A stretch of 64,000 nucleotides of DNA from Streptomyces cirratus (GTDB taxonomy: Bacteria > Actinomycetota > Actinomycetes > Streptomycetales > Streptomycetaceae), in contig NZ_BMVP01000002.1 in assembly GCF_014650775.1 (NCBI RefSeq), forward strand, positions 744,001-808,000. The letters are read 5' to 3'. Positions 29,201-36,702 of the stretch are shown piece by piece; positions within the stretch are counted from its first letter, which is position 1, and every line of letters starts with the position of its first letter. Both the position numbers and the translations under genes were made by a program. The notes beneath the pieces are model-generated. The model was not told the DNA's origin. It did not search any database and worked only from the letters and a program-made list of their open reading frames with translations.

Positions 29201-29338
29201 CTCGGCGGCTTCTACCAGGGGTCCCAGGACGGGCGGCGCGTCGCCGCAGCCGAACTGGCCCAGGACCCGGGCCCCGACCAGGGCCGGCAGCAAGGGCAGA
29301 CCGACCGGGGGGACACCGCACAGGAGGCACGCACATGA
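26213..29338 (+). CDS. cvnA: Conservon sensor kinase CvnA-like
   Basis: 1,041 aa from GTG 26213; a TTG at 26201 is the alternative. A basic N-terminus precedes TM1 (LVVGVAVAGLTVLAAGAPAVV), a ~290-residue extracellular nitrate-sensor-like helical domain, TM2 (LLVAFLGVLFLFVVGVSTAVA), HAMP, a coiled coil (GALETELAEVRARLEAELAE), a modified dimerisation helix (FKLDHLATVMRRHNENLL) and HATPase_c with N box LAELLENATTFSPP, G1 DEGIGV and G2 GLGLGLYVA. The last ~320 residues are Pro/Ala/Gly-rich and disordered. Conservon kinases lack a classical response-regulator partner and signal to a small GTPase module, encoded immediately downstream here. Confidence 0.93.
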   Translation: MQKKRSRKNGTASADGPAIAGRRVRVRSRLVVGVAVAGLTVLAAGAPAVVSATRELNDSQRLVTLAEQAQASLTLAHLLGDERDAVVEYAAKGRPAGAKTAVQERVAGTDRQLSEVRADAEEQLAGVLGRIPAVRTEAVDGKGSPLAAYQAYSAVIAELLAPGDRLAELTPPRAEAALATTRPLAPLGQAVEQASATRGLLLAALAVPAPRGEQPSGGSTTSGAFAADELTAAAQRTRVREQAALDDFARAARPDVRQTLTVTVTGPEVKSADDYLKRLTERPTLSAADRKTDAGAVGSALTARIDRMRSVESTLAGQRSTALATLRDDDVQRLELLVAFLGVLFLFVVGVSTAVARSLTRPLSVLRRGAERLATPEGSVEPVRFTGRNDEFAEVVRHLNAVRDQTVALHTKVAGLDADRRRLIGRNEALSSGRGALETELAEVRARLEAELAELRAGLDEHRRIMSTTSVSLSLRTLGLVERQLAVIEELESKEQDPERLSTLFKLDHLATVMRRHNENLLVLAGQEHGHGQALPVPLVDVMRAAVSEIERYERVDLAAMPSYTQVAGHAADDISHVLAELLENATTFSPPDAKVKVSGRLLDSGEVLLSVVDEGIGVTADRLETLNARLATPEAYDEEPEAEHGLGLGLYVAGRLAARHGVTAELRAGRHGGTEALVVVPAALLPVAPPTSPVHTLTTPGLPEFRLPGVIAEANENTLPPRVPPAVQGAEGKSSAEPGTEPGAAAGAGAHPDADPEPDTDAATADAATGAGPDGGLGGPAADRSTAGAGPDGAPGAASGPAAVSGTPADDAGSAAAGRFGPGEDPDGQAAPLEEPSPGGVAFGGSAGQTPPGAQVFTVGAPGGAEPGAAGPGEELLARVVPEPDPAAFAVPDPGPAGAEPLPETAPGAVVQQETPAAPARPGTAPAEPDPHGRAAAEDNWLPRQGNHAHPEEAVTGTGLPKRTPRPAAKAATAGRPADVRPEPRRVDAEELRRRLGGFYQGSQDGRRVAAAELAQDPGPDQGRQQGQTDRGDTAQEART

Positions 29339-29808
29339 CCGCGCCCAGTACGTACGGACTGAGCACCCAGGCCCGCAACCTGCAATGGCTGCTGACCGAC
29401 CTGGTCGAGGAGGTACCCGGAGTCAACTCCGTCGCCGTCGTCTCCTCGGACGGGCTCCTGCTGCTCTCCTCCGAGCCGGCGCCCCCCGCGGAGACCGACC
29501 GGCCCAAGGGCCCCCGGGGAGCCTCCGCCGACCTCGCCACCATCGTCTCCGGTCTCGGCAGCCTCACCAGCGGCGCCGCCGACCTCATGGAGTTCGGCTC
29601 CGTGAAGCAGACCATGGTGGCCATGGAGCACGGCTCCGTCTTCGTCATGGTCATCAGTGACGGCTCGCTGCTGGGCGTGCACGCCACCCCCGACTGCGAC
29701 ATGAGCGTCGTCGCCTACCACATGGCCCTGTTCGTGGGGCGGGCCGGGCACGTCCTGACCCCCGAAGTCCGCAGCGAGCTGCGCCAGTCGATGGAGAACA
29801 CCCCGTGA
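29335..29808 (+). CDS. cvnB: Conservon roadblock/LC7 protein CvnB-like
   Basis: 157 aa; the ATG overlaps the cvnA stop (ATGA). Roadblock/LC7 fold with LQWLLTDLVEEVPGVNSVAVVSSDGLLLL-type opening (key piece NSVAVVSSDGLLLLSS) and the later VMVISDGSLLGVHATPDCDM. In other systems such proteins act as GTPase-activating or GTPase-binding scaffolds, here for the CvnD GTPase. Confidence 0.93.
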   Translation: MTAPSTYGLSTQARNLQWLLTDLVEEVPGVNSVAVVSSDGLLLLSSEPAPPAETDRPKGPRGASADLATIVSGLGSLTSGAADLMEFGSVKQTMVAMEHGSVFVMVISDGSLLGVHATPDCDMSVVAYHMALFVGRAGHVLTPEVRSELRQSMENTP

Positions 29809-30188
29809 GGAGTCCGGCCGCCGACCGGCTGCCCATACGCGGCGCCGACCGCCGCCCCGCCCGTGTCCGCCCGTACTCCCTCACGGGCGGCCGGACCCGC
29901 TTCGCGCAGATCCTGCTGGTGGAGACCTTCGTCGCCGCCCTCGACACCGGTCCGGCCGAAACGGCGGACCGGATGCCGGAGATGCCGGCCATAGTCGAGG
30001 TCTGCCGCCGCATGCGCACGATCGCCGAAATAGCCGCGCTGCTGAAACTGCCGCTCGGCGTGGTCCGCGTCCTGGTCAGCGACCTCGCCGACCAGGGCCG
30101 CCTCCGCGTCTACGGCACGGGTCACGGCACCGGCCGCCCCGACCGCGCGCTGCTGGAAAGGGTGCTCGATGGCCTTCGCCGTCTCTGA
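29805..30188 (+). CDS. cvnC: Conservon DUF742 protein CvnC-like
   Basis: 127 aa from GTG 29805, overlapping cvnB (GTGA). DUF742 features: VRPYSLTGGRT near the N-terminus and a winged-helix-like C-terminal half (CRRMRTIAEIAALLKLPLGVVRVLVSDLADQG in pieces: TIAEIAALLKLPLGVVRV). Probably an adaptor that binds the GTPase; no catalytic motif. Its last 20 bases overlap the next gene. Confidence 0.9.
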   Translation: MRSPAADRLPIRGADRRPARVRPYSLTGGRTRFAQILLVETFVAALDTGPAETADRMPEMPAIVEVCRRMRTIAEIAALLKLPLGVVRVLVSDLADQGRLRVYGTGHGTGRPDRALLERVLDGLRRL

Positions 30189-30789
30189 CCGGGCCCTGGC
30201 GGACGACGATCCCGCCCAGCCGTGGCAGTACGACCGTTCGCGCGCGCCCGTCGCCGTCAAGGTCCTGGTGGCGGGCGGCTTCGGCGTCGGCAAGACCACC
30301 TTCGTGTCGTCCGTCTCCGAGATCACCCCGCTGCGCACCGAGGCGGTGATGACCCGGGCGAGCCTGGCCACCGACGACCTGTCCGCGACCCCGGAGAAGA
30401 ACTCCACCACCGTCGCGATGGACTTCGGCCGGGTCACGCTCGCCGACGACCTCGTCCTGTACGTGTACGGGACGCCGGGCCAGGAGCGCTTCTGGTTCAT
30501 GTGGGACGACCTGGTGCGGGGCGCGATCGGCGGGCTCGTGCTGGCCGACACGCGCCGTCTGCGCGACTGCTTCCCGGCCCTCGACTACTTCGAGAGCTGC
30601 GGGCTGCCGTACGCGGTCGCCGTCAACCACTTCGAGGGCTCGCGGGAGTACGAGGAGCGGGACGTGCGGGAGGCGCTCGGCATCGCGGCGGCCGTACCCG
30701 TCGTGATCATGGACGCCCGACGCCGGGCCACGGTCGTCGAGTCCCTGCTGGCCCTCGTCTCGCACGCCCTCGACGCCACGCCCGAGTAG
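30169..30789 (+). CDS. cvnD: Conservon GTP-binding protein CvnD-like
   Basis: 206 aa, starting inside cvnC. P-loop GGFGVGKTT, switch region with STTVAMDFG, G3 YGTPGQERF (the Gln-like catalytic position of Ras/MglA-type GTPases), and NHFEGS as the base-recognition N-motif variant. MglA-like small GTPases of conservons work with the roadblock and DUF742 proteins and the kinase at the membrane, and influence antibiotic production and development in streptomycetes. Confidence 0.95.
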   Translation: MAFAVSDRALADDDPAQPWQYDRSRAPVAVKVLVAGGFGVGKTTFVSSVSEITPLRTEAVMTRASLATDDLSATPEKNSTTVAMDFGRVTLADDLVLYVYGTPGQERFWFMWDDLVRGAIGGLVLADTRRLRDCFPALDYFESCGLPYAVAVNHFEGSREYEERDVREALGIAAAVPVVIMDARRRATVVESLLALVSHALDATPE

Positions 30790-30802
30790 CGCCCGGCGCG
30801 GA

Positions 30803-30912
30803 ACCGCAGCGCGTAGCACCGCGGGCTCCCGGCACCGCAGTCCCCCAGAACCGCGGGCCCCCAGCACCGCAGCCCCCAGAACCGCAGGCCCGTAGAACCG
30901 CAGCCCCCGAAT
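30803..30912. repeat. Degenerate 16-bp tandem repeat (about 7 copies)
   Basis: Seven units beginning ACCGC[AG]G, mostly 16 bases (15-16), fill the gap between the conservon GTPase and the flavin monooxygenase. Later units read ACCGCAGCCCCCAG with one or two changes. It is not a multiple of three and carries no reading frame. Confidence 0.8.
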
Positions 30913-30924
30913 CGAGAACCTGAG

Positions 30925-32190
30925 ATGCGCAAGATACTCGTCGTCGGGGCCGGCCAGTCCGGTCTCCAGCTCGCCCTCGGACTCCAGTCGAAGGGGTATG
31001 AGGTCACCCTCATGTCCAACCGGACGGCGGACGAGATCCGCACCGGGCGCGTCATGTCCACCCAGTGCATGTTCGACACCGCGCTCCAGCACGAGCGGGA
31101 CCTCCAGCTGGCCTTCTGGGAGCGGCAGGCCCCGAGGATCGAGGGCGTCGGGGTCTCGGTCGCCGCCCCGGACGGCGGGCGCGCCGTCGACTGGCTCGGC
31201 CGCTTGAAGGGCTTCGCGCAGTCCGTCGACCAGCGCGTGAAGATGGCGGGCTGGATCGACACGTTCGTGCAGTGGGGCGGGCAGCTGGTCATCCACGGCG
31301 CGTCCGTCGCCGACCTGGACTTCTTCTCCCGGACGTACGACCTGGTGCTCGTCGCCGCCGGCAAGGGCGAACTGGTGTCGATGTTCGGACGGGACGCGGC
31401 GCGGTCCCCGTACGACGCGCCGCAGCGCGCGCTGGCGGTCTCCTACGTGCACGGGCTCGGGCCGCGCCCGGAGCACCCGGACACCGAGGCGGTGCGCTGC
31501 AACCTGGTGCCGGGCGTCGGCGAGCTGTTCGTCATGCCGACGCTGACCACCTCGGGGCGGGCGGACATCCTGTTCTGGGAGGGCCTCCCGGGCGGTCCGG
31601 TGGACGCCTTCAAGGGCATCAAGGACCCGGCGGAGCACTTGGCGCTGACGCTGGAGCTGATGGAGAAGTTCACGCCCTGGGAATACGCGCGCGCCACCAA
31701 GGTGGACCTGACGGACGCGGGCGGCACCCTCGCCGGGCGTTACGCGCCGGTCGTGCGCAACCCGATCGGCCGGCTGCCGGGCGGCGGCCTGGTGCTGGGC
31801 GTCGCCGACGTGGTCGTGGCGAACGACCCGATCACGGGGCAGGGCTCGAACTCCGCCGCGAAGTGCGCGGCCTCGTACCTCTCCTCGATCCTCATGCACG
31901 GCGACAAGCCGTTCGACGAGGCGTGGATGAAGGCGACCTTCGACAAGTACTGGTTCACGACCGGCAAGCCGGTGACGCAGTGGACCAACGCGATGCTGGG
32001 CGTGCCGCCGGAGCACGTGCTGAACCTGATCGGGGCGGCCGGGCAGCTGCCACCGGTGGCGGATCGATTCGCCAACGGCTTCGACAACCCGGCCGACTTC
32101 GACGCGTACTTCTACGACCCGGAGGACACCGCGGACTACCTCGCCGAGGTCTCGGCTTCGGTGTCGGCGTCGGGCCCGGCCCCCGAGTAG
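30925..32190 (+). CDS. StyA-like FAD-dependent monooxygenase
   Basis: 421 aa. The N-terminal Rossmann motif GAGQSG is at 8-13. Further features are LVAAGKGELV and the FAD-binding stretch VLGVADVVVANDPITGQGSN with aspartate. The overall plan matches styrene/indole monooxygenase oxygenase subunits, which need reduced FAD from a separate reductase; no reductase gene is in view. Position after a conservon is common for Streptomyces oxygenases (often cytochrome P450s), suggesting that it is an output or co-regulated partner. Its 3' end overlaps the convergent NlpC/P60 gene by 55 bases. Confidence 0.85.
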   Translation: MRKILVVGAGQSGLQLALGLQSKGYEVTLMSNRTADEIRTGRVMSTQCMFDTALQHERDLQLAFWERQAPRIEGVGVSVAAPDGGRAVDWLGRLKGFAQSVDQRVKMAGWIDTFVQWGGQLVIHGASVADLDFFSRTYDLVLVAAGKGELVSMFGRDAARSPYDAPQRALAVSYVHGLGPRPEHPDTEAVRCNLVPGVGELFVMPTLTTSGRADILFWEGLPGGPVDAFKGIKDPAEHLALTLELMEKFTPWEYARATKVDLTDAGGTLAGRYAPVVRNPIGRLPGGGLVLGVADVVVANDPITGQGSNSAAKCAASYLSSILMHGDKPFDEAWMKATFDKYWFTTGKPVTQWTNAMLGVPPEHVLNLIGAAGQLPPVADRFANGFDNPADFDAYFYDPEDTADYLAEVSASVSASGPAPE

Positions 32191-33464
32191 CCGGTGTCGT
32201 CCCCCTCCGTGGCCGATTCGGGCAGCGGGGGGAGGGTGAACGAGGCGAGCGGGGTCCCGCCGGGGTCCGGGCGTACGGCGCCCAGGACCGGGTTCGCGGC
32301 GATCGGTGACACCTTGACGCGGGTTCCCGGACGGGGCGCCTGGATGACCTTGCCGCCGCCGATGTACAGGGCGACGTGCGTGGCGGTGGGGAAGTACACC
32401 ACCAGGTCCCCGGGACGCAGCCGGTCCAGCGGCACCTTCGGCAACTGCGCCCACTGCTCCTGGCTCGTCCGGGGGATGGACCGCCCGGCGTGTTCCCAGG
32501 CCCGGGAGGTCAGCCCGGAGCAGTCGAACGAGGCCGGGCCCTCGGCGCCCCAGACGTACGGCTTGCCGATCTGGGCCGCCGCGTAGGCGAGGGCCGCGCC
32601 GCCCGCGGCGGTGGGGGTGGAGGCCGGTGCGCCGGCGGAGGGGGCGCCCGCCCGGCCCAGGCGACCGGAGCCGACCAGCTCCCGTTGCGCCTCGGCGGTG
32701 ACCGCGCTCTCGCGGGCGTCGAGCTGGGCGAGTTGCTCGGCGGTCAGGGAGGCCAGGAGCCGCTCGACCTCCTTGAGCCGGCCGGTGACATCGTCCTTGT
32801 GCCGTTTCTGCTCGGCGGTCAGGTTCCGTTGCGCGTCCAGGGCCTTGCGGGCGGCGCCGGCGAGGGTCCCGGCGTGCCGCTCGCCGTGTTCGAGGCGGGC
32901 GAGGACCCCGGCGGTGCGGGCGCCCTGGAGGGCGGTGAGGCGGCGCTGGTCGGAGGCGTGGCGGAGGTCTCCGGAGAGGAGCATCCGCAGGTAGGGCGAG
33001 AGGCCGCCGCGGGCGTGCTGGTACTGCTCCCGGGCCAGCCGGCCGGCGAGGGCCCGCTCGGCGGTGAGGGCGGTACGGGCCTTGCCGAGCTCGGCGGTGA
33101 GCCGGCGCTCCTCGTCCTGGCGGGCCTTGAGGGCGACTTCGGTGGCGTTGTACGCCTCGGAGGCCTGCTCCGCCTTCTGGTACAGGTCCTGGAGGCGGGT
33201 GAGCAGCACCCCCACGGGCTCGGTGGCGGGAAGGGGCCCCGCGGCGGGACGGGGAGCCGAAACCGGACGGGGAGCCGAAACCGGGCGGGGCACCGCGGCC
33301 GGGCGGGGCGCCGCGGCGGGGTGCGCCGAAACGGGGCCGGGCGCTCCGGCGGGTTCCGTCGCGGGGAGGGGTTCGGCGCGGGCGGTGGCGGGCGCGCCGC
33401 CGGCCGTGAGGAGGACGGCGGCGGCGATGCAGACGGTGCGGACAAGACGTGGTCGGTTTGTCAT
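32136..33464 (-). CDS. NlpC/P60 peptidoglycan endopeptidase with coiled coil
   Basis: 442 aa from ATG 33464, preceded by an almost perfect anti-16S site GGAGGTGATT. A signal peptide (VCIAAAVLLTAGGAPATARA) is followed by a Pro/Ala-rich linker with four P-R-P-[VA] units (about 50-80), a long coiled coil (~85-260) and a C-terminal NlpC/P60 domain with catalytic Cys315 in FDCSGL and His363 in THVALYIGG. This is the RipA-like secreted D,L-endopeptidase plan, in which the coiled coil restrains the hydrolase. The last ~30 residues are acidic. Confidence 0.93.
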   Translation of the reverse strand: MTNRPRLVRTVCIAAAVLLTAGGAPATARAEPLPATEPAGAPGPVSAHPAAAPRPAAVPRPVSAPRPVSAPRPAAGPLPATEPVGVLLTRLQDLYQKAEQASEAYNATEVALKARQDEERRLTAELGKARTALTAERALAGRLAREQYQHARGGLSPYLRMLLSGDLRHASDQRRLTALQGARTAGVLARLEHGERHAGTLAGAARKALDAQRNLTAEQKRHKDDVTGRLKEVERLLASLTAEQLAQLDARESAVTAEAQRELVGSGRLGRAGAPSAGAPASTPTAAGGAALAYAAAQIGKPYVWGAEGPASFDCSGLTSRAWEHAGRSIPRTSQEQWAQLPKVPLDRLRPGDLVVYFPTATHVALYIGGGKVIQAPRPGTRVKVSPIAANPVLGAVRPDPGGTPLASFTLPPLPESATEGDDTGYSGAGPDADTEAETSAR

Positions 33465-33650
33465 GTAATCACCTCCGGGGCGGCCGATGCTGCCATGCCC
33501 GGTATGACGAATCGCCCAGCGGAGGCGGCGGGGTGAGGTCACGTCACCTGTTCGGAGGGACGCGGCGGGGGAACGCGGGCACCGGCGCGGTTCGCGATCG
33601 CCCCGGGTTCCGACCGTTTGTGGCGACTCTTCGGCGCACTGTGACATAAG

Positions 33651-33680
33651 CGGACATAGCGTTCCTGTGCTTGCTACGTT
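33651..33680 (+). promoter_or_regulatory. Probable leaderless promoter of the ftsW-pbpA pair
   Basis: CGGACA (33651) and TACGTT (33675-33680) are separated by 18 bases, and the ATG follows six bases after the -10 box, where transcription would begin. There is no Shine-Dalgarno site, so the transcript is probably leaderless. Confidence 0.45.
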
Positions 33681-33686
33681 CCCCCT

Positions 33687-35108
33687 ATGACCGCTCTGAC
33701 GGCGAAGGTGACGGAGCCCGCCCCGCCCCCGCCTCCCGACGCCCGGGCCCCGCAGGGCCGCGGCGTGGAGCTGACCCTGCTCGCCGGGGCGGTCCTGATC
33801 TCCGTACTCGGTCACCTCTACGTCGGCTTCGCCGCCACCGGCCGCTTCCCCGAAGCCGTCACCCGCCACACCGTCGGGTTCGCCGCCGCCGCGCTGATCG
33901 CACACCTGGCCGTACGGCTGCGCGCCCCGTACGCCGACCCGCTCGTGCTGCCCATCGCCGTCCTGCTCAACGGACTGGGCCTGGTCCTCATCGAGCGGCT
34001 CGACCTCACCGCCGCCGGCCACCACACCGCCGACGAGCAACTGCGCTGGTCCGGCATCGGGCTGGCCCTGTTCGTGCTGGTCGTCGCGGTGCTGCGGGAC
34101 CACCGCGTCCTCCAGCGGTACGCGTACCTCTCCGTCACCGCCGCGCTCGCGCTGATGCTCGTCCCCGTCTTCTTCCCGGCCGTCAACGGCGCCCACATCT
34201 GGATCCGGTTCGCCGGGTACTCCTTCCAGCCGGGGGAGTTCGCCAAGATCCTGCTCGCCGTCTTCTTCGCCGCCTACCTCGCCGCGAACCGCACCGCCCT
34301 CGCCCTGACCGGGCGCCGACTGCTGTGGAAACTGCGCCTGCTGCCCGGCCGCGTACTCGGCCCGATCCTCACGATCTGGCTGCTCAGCGTCGGCGTGCTG
34401 GTGCTGGAACGGGACCTCGGCACGTCCCTGCTCTTCTTCGGCCTGTTCGTGATCATGCTGTTCACCGCCACCGGGCGGATCGGCTGGATCGCGATCGGGC
34501 TGCTGCTCGCGGCCGTCGGGGCGTACGCCGTGGGGACGTTCGAGCCACACGTGCACAGCCGCGTGGAGGACTGGCTGAATCCTTTCGCCTCCATCGCGCG
34601 GGGCGACGGACCGGGCCAGCTCGCCCAGTCCCTCTTCGCCTTCGGCGCCGGCGGCCTCCTCGGCGCCGGCCTGGGCCACGGCCAGTCCTTCCTCATCGGG
34701 TTCGCCGCCAAGTCCGACTTCATCCTGGCCACCGCCGGCGAGGAACTCGGCCTGGTCGGCCTCAGCGCGATCATGCTGCTCTACGGGCTCCTCGTGGACC
34801 GGGGATTTCGCGCCGGACTCGCGCTGCGCGACCCCTTCGGGCGGCTCCTCGCCACCGGGCTCGCCTCGATCCTCGCCCTCCAGGTGTTCGTCATCGCAGG
34901 CGGCGTCACCGGACTGATCCCGCTCACCGGTATGGCCATGCCGTTCCTGGCGCAGGGCGGCTCGTCCGTCGTCACCAACTGGATCATCGTCGCCCTGTTG
35001 ATCCGGCTCGGGGACAGCGCCCGCAGGCCGGTGCCGGCGCCCTTCCCGGCGCCGTTCCCCGCGCCCCCGTCGTCGCCCTTGCCGACCGGAGAGGCGGGCC
35101 GCGCGTGA
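33687..35108 (+). CDS. FtsW/RodA/SpoVE-family SEDS glycosyltransferase
   Basis: 473 aa with about 11-12 hydrophobic helices. SEDS landmarks are visible: GAHIWIRFAGYSFQPGEFAK, LERDLGTSLLFFGLF (the essential Asp), and the late GMAMPFLAQGGSS. The C-terminus is a Pro-rich tail. SEDS proteins polymerise glycan from lipid II and pair with a class B PBP, encoded next with a GTGA overlap. Streptomyces carry several such pairs; this one looks like a paralogue rather than the dcw-cluster ftsW. Confidence 0.93.
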   Translation: MTALTAKVTEPAPPPPPDARAPQGRGVELTLLAGAVLISVLGHLYVGFAATGRFPEAVTRHTVGFAAAALIAHLAVRLRAPYADPLVLPIAVLLNGLGLVLIERLDLTAAGHHTADEQLRWSGIGLALFVLVVAVLRDHRVLQRYAYLSVTAALALMLVPVFFPAVNGAHIWIRFAGYSFQPGEFAKILLAVFFAAYLAANRTALALTGRRLLWKLRLLPGRVLGPILTIWLLSVGVLVLERDLGTSLLFFGLFVIMLFTATGRIGWIAIGLLLAAVGAYAVGTFEPHVHSRVEDWLNPFASIARGDGPGQLAQSLFAFGAGGLLGAGLGHGQSFLIGFAAKSDFILATAGEELGLVGLSAIMLLYGLLVDRGFRAGLALRDPFGRLLATGLASILALQVFVIAGGVTGLIPLTGMAMPFLAQGGSSVVTNWIIVALLIRLGDSARRPVPAPFPAPFPAPPSSPLPTGEAGRA

Positions 35109-36574
35109 TCCGCTACATCCGCTGGTGCGCCTACTTCTGCGCGGCGCTGCTCGCCGCCCTGCTCATCAACATGGGCCGGGTGCAGGTCTGGGAGGCCTCC
35201 GCCTACGGCGCGAACCCGGCCAACAAACGCACCGCCGTCGAGCGGTACGCCAAGCCGCGCGGGGACATCCTGGTCGACGGCCGGCCCGTGACCGGCTCCC
35301 GCGACAGCGGCCAACTGCTGCGCTACGAGCGCACCTACGCCAACGGCCCGCTCTACGCGCCCGTCACCGGGTTCTCCTCCCAGACGTACGGGACGAGCTT
35401 CGTCGAGCGCGCCGAGGACCCCGTCCTCGCGGGCACCGACCCGGGCCTGTCCGCCTTCCCGTTCTGGTACGACCTCGCGCGCGGCCACCCGCCCGGCGGG
35501 AACGCGGTGACGACGATCCGGGCCTCGATGCAGCGGGCCGCGTACACGGGTCTGGCGGGCCGGCGGGGCGCGGTGGTGGCCCTGGAGCCGGCGACCGGCA
35601 GGATCCTGACCCTGGTCAGCAGCCCCTCCTACGACCCGGCGGCGCTCTCGGGCACGGGGGCGCGGGTCAAGGAGGCGTGGACACGGCTCAACGCGGACCC
35701 CGCCAGGCCGATGCTCAACCGGGCGCTGCGCGAGACGTACCCGCCCGGCTCCACCTTCAAGATCGTGACGGCGGCGGCCGCGCTGGATGCCGGGGTGGTC
35801 ACGGACGTGGACGCCCCGACGCAGACCCCCGACCCGTACCCGCTTCCCGGGACGAGCACCCTGCTGCCGAACGAGGCCACCGGCTGCGAAGACGCCTCGA
35901 TGGCGGAGGCGGTGCAGTGGTCCTGCAACACGGTGATGGCCAAGATCGGCGTACAGGTGGGCCTGGCCGGCATGGTCGAAGCGGCGCGGCGCTTCGGCTT
36001 CAACGACGACGGGCTGCGGGTGCCGTCCTGGGTGTCGCCGTCGGCCTTCGACACCGACATGAGCCCGGACCAACTGGCGCTGTCCTCGATCGGGCAGTTC
36101 AACACCAAGGCGACCCCGCTGCAGATGGCGATGGTGGCGTCGGCGGTCGCGAACGGCGGGGAGCTGAAACGCCCGTACCTGGTGGAGCGCACGACCCAGG
36201 ACGACGGCAGCCAGGTGCGCCGCGGCGAACAGCACGCCCTGGGCCGGGCCATGAGCCCGGCGACGGCGCTGCGCGTGCAGGAGCTGATGGTCAAGGTGGT
36301 GGAGAACGGAACGGGACGCAACGCCGCCGTCCCGGGTGCGGTGGTCGGGGGCAAGACCGGCACCGCCCAGCACGGCGTCGGCAACGCGGGCACGCCCTAC
36401 GCCTGGTTCATCGCCTGGGCCAGGGCGCAGGGCGCGCCGCTGCCGGCGGTCGCGGTGGCGGTGGTCGTCGAGGACGCGGCGGCGGACCGCGGCGGCATCA
36501 GCGGCAACAGCGCGGCGGCGCCGATCGCCCGCGCCGTGATGGCCGCGGCGCTGGCGGCGAAGCCCGCGCCGTGA
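35105..36574 (+). CDS. pbpA: Class B penicillin-binding protein (PbpA-like)
   Basis: 489 aa from GTG 35105, overlapping the upstream stop. One N-terminal membrane helix (YFCAALLAALLINMG), a dimerisation region, and a transpeptidase domain with S216-T-F-K in PPGSTFKIV, the SCN triad and K417-T-G in GGKTGTA. It crosslinks peptidoglycan with the SEDS partner. Length fits PbpA. It ends in a run of Ala/Pro and is convergent with the ferritin-like gene. Confidence 0.95.
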   Translation: MIRYIRWCAYFCAALLAALLINMGRVQVWEASAYGANPANKRTAVERYAKPRGDILVDGRPVTGSRDSGQLLRYERTYANGPLYAPVTGFSSQTYGTSFVERAEDPVLAGTDPGLSAFPFWYDLARGHPPGGNAVTTIRASMQRAAYTGLAGRRGAVVALEPATGRILTLVSSPSYDPAALSGTGARVKEAWTRLNADPARPMLNRALRETYPPGSTFKIVTAAAALDAGVVTDVDAPTQTPDPYPLPGTSTLLPNEATGCEDASMAEAVQWSCNTVMAKIGVQVGLAGMVEAARRFGFNDDGLRVPSWVSPSAFDTDMSPDQLALSSIGQFNTKATPLQMAMVASAVANGGELKRPYLVERTTQDDGSQVRRGEQHALGRAMSPATALRVQELMVKVVENGTGRNAAVPGAVVGGKTGTAQHGVGNAGTPYAWFIAWARAQGAPLPAVAVAVVVEDAAADRGGISGNSAAAPIARAVMAAALAAKPAP

Positions 36575-36608
36575 CGGGCGCGCCGCCCAGGCGCCCGGCG
36601 CCGCCCCC

Positions 36609-36702
36609 GCCGCGCCGGTCCTCAGGCGGCCGGACCCCTCGCGCCGCGCCGGTCCTCGGGCGGTGGCTGTCGCCCCCGCCGCGCCGGTCCTCAGGCGGCC
36701 GG
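36609..36702. repeat. Triplicated 21-25-bp direct repeat between convergent genes
   Basis: GCCGCGCCGGTCCTC[AG]GGCGG occurs at 36609, 36643 and 36678. The last copy runs into the end of the ferritin-like gene and supplies its stop codon context. Confidence 0.7.

Noticed and set aside
30803..30912. CRISPR array
   Set aside because: Units are contiguous 16-mers without spacers and no cas genes are present.
33465..33686. Possible c-di-AMP (ydaO-type) riboswitch before the NlpC/P60 gene
   Set aside because: Such riboswitches often precede Streptomyces wall hydrolases, but the characteristic conserved blocks could not be found on the minus strand here.
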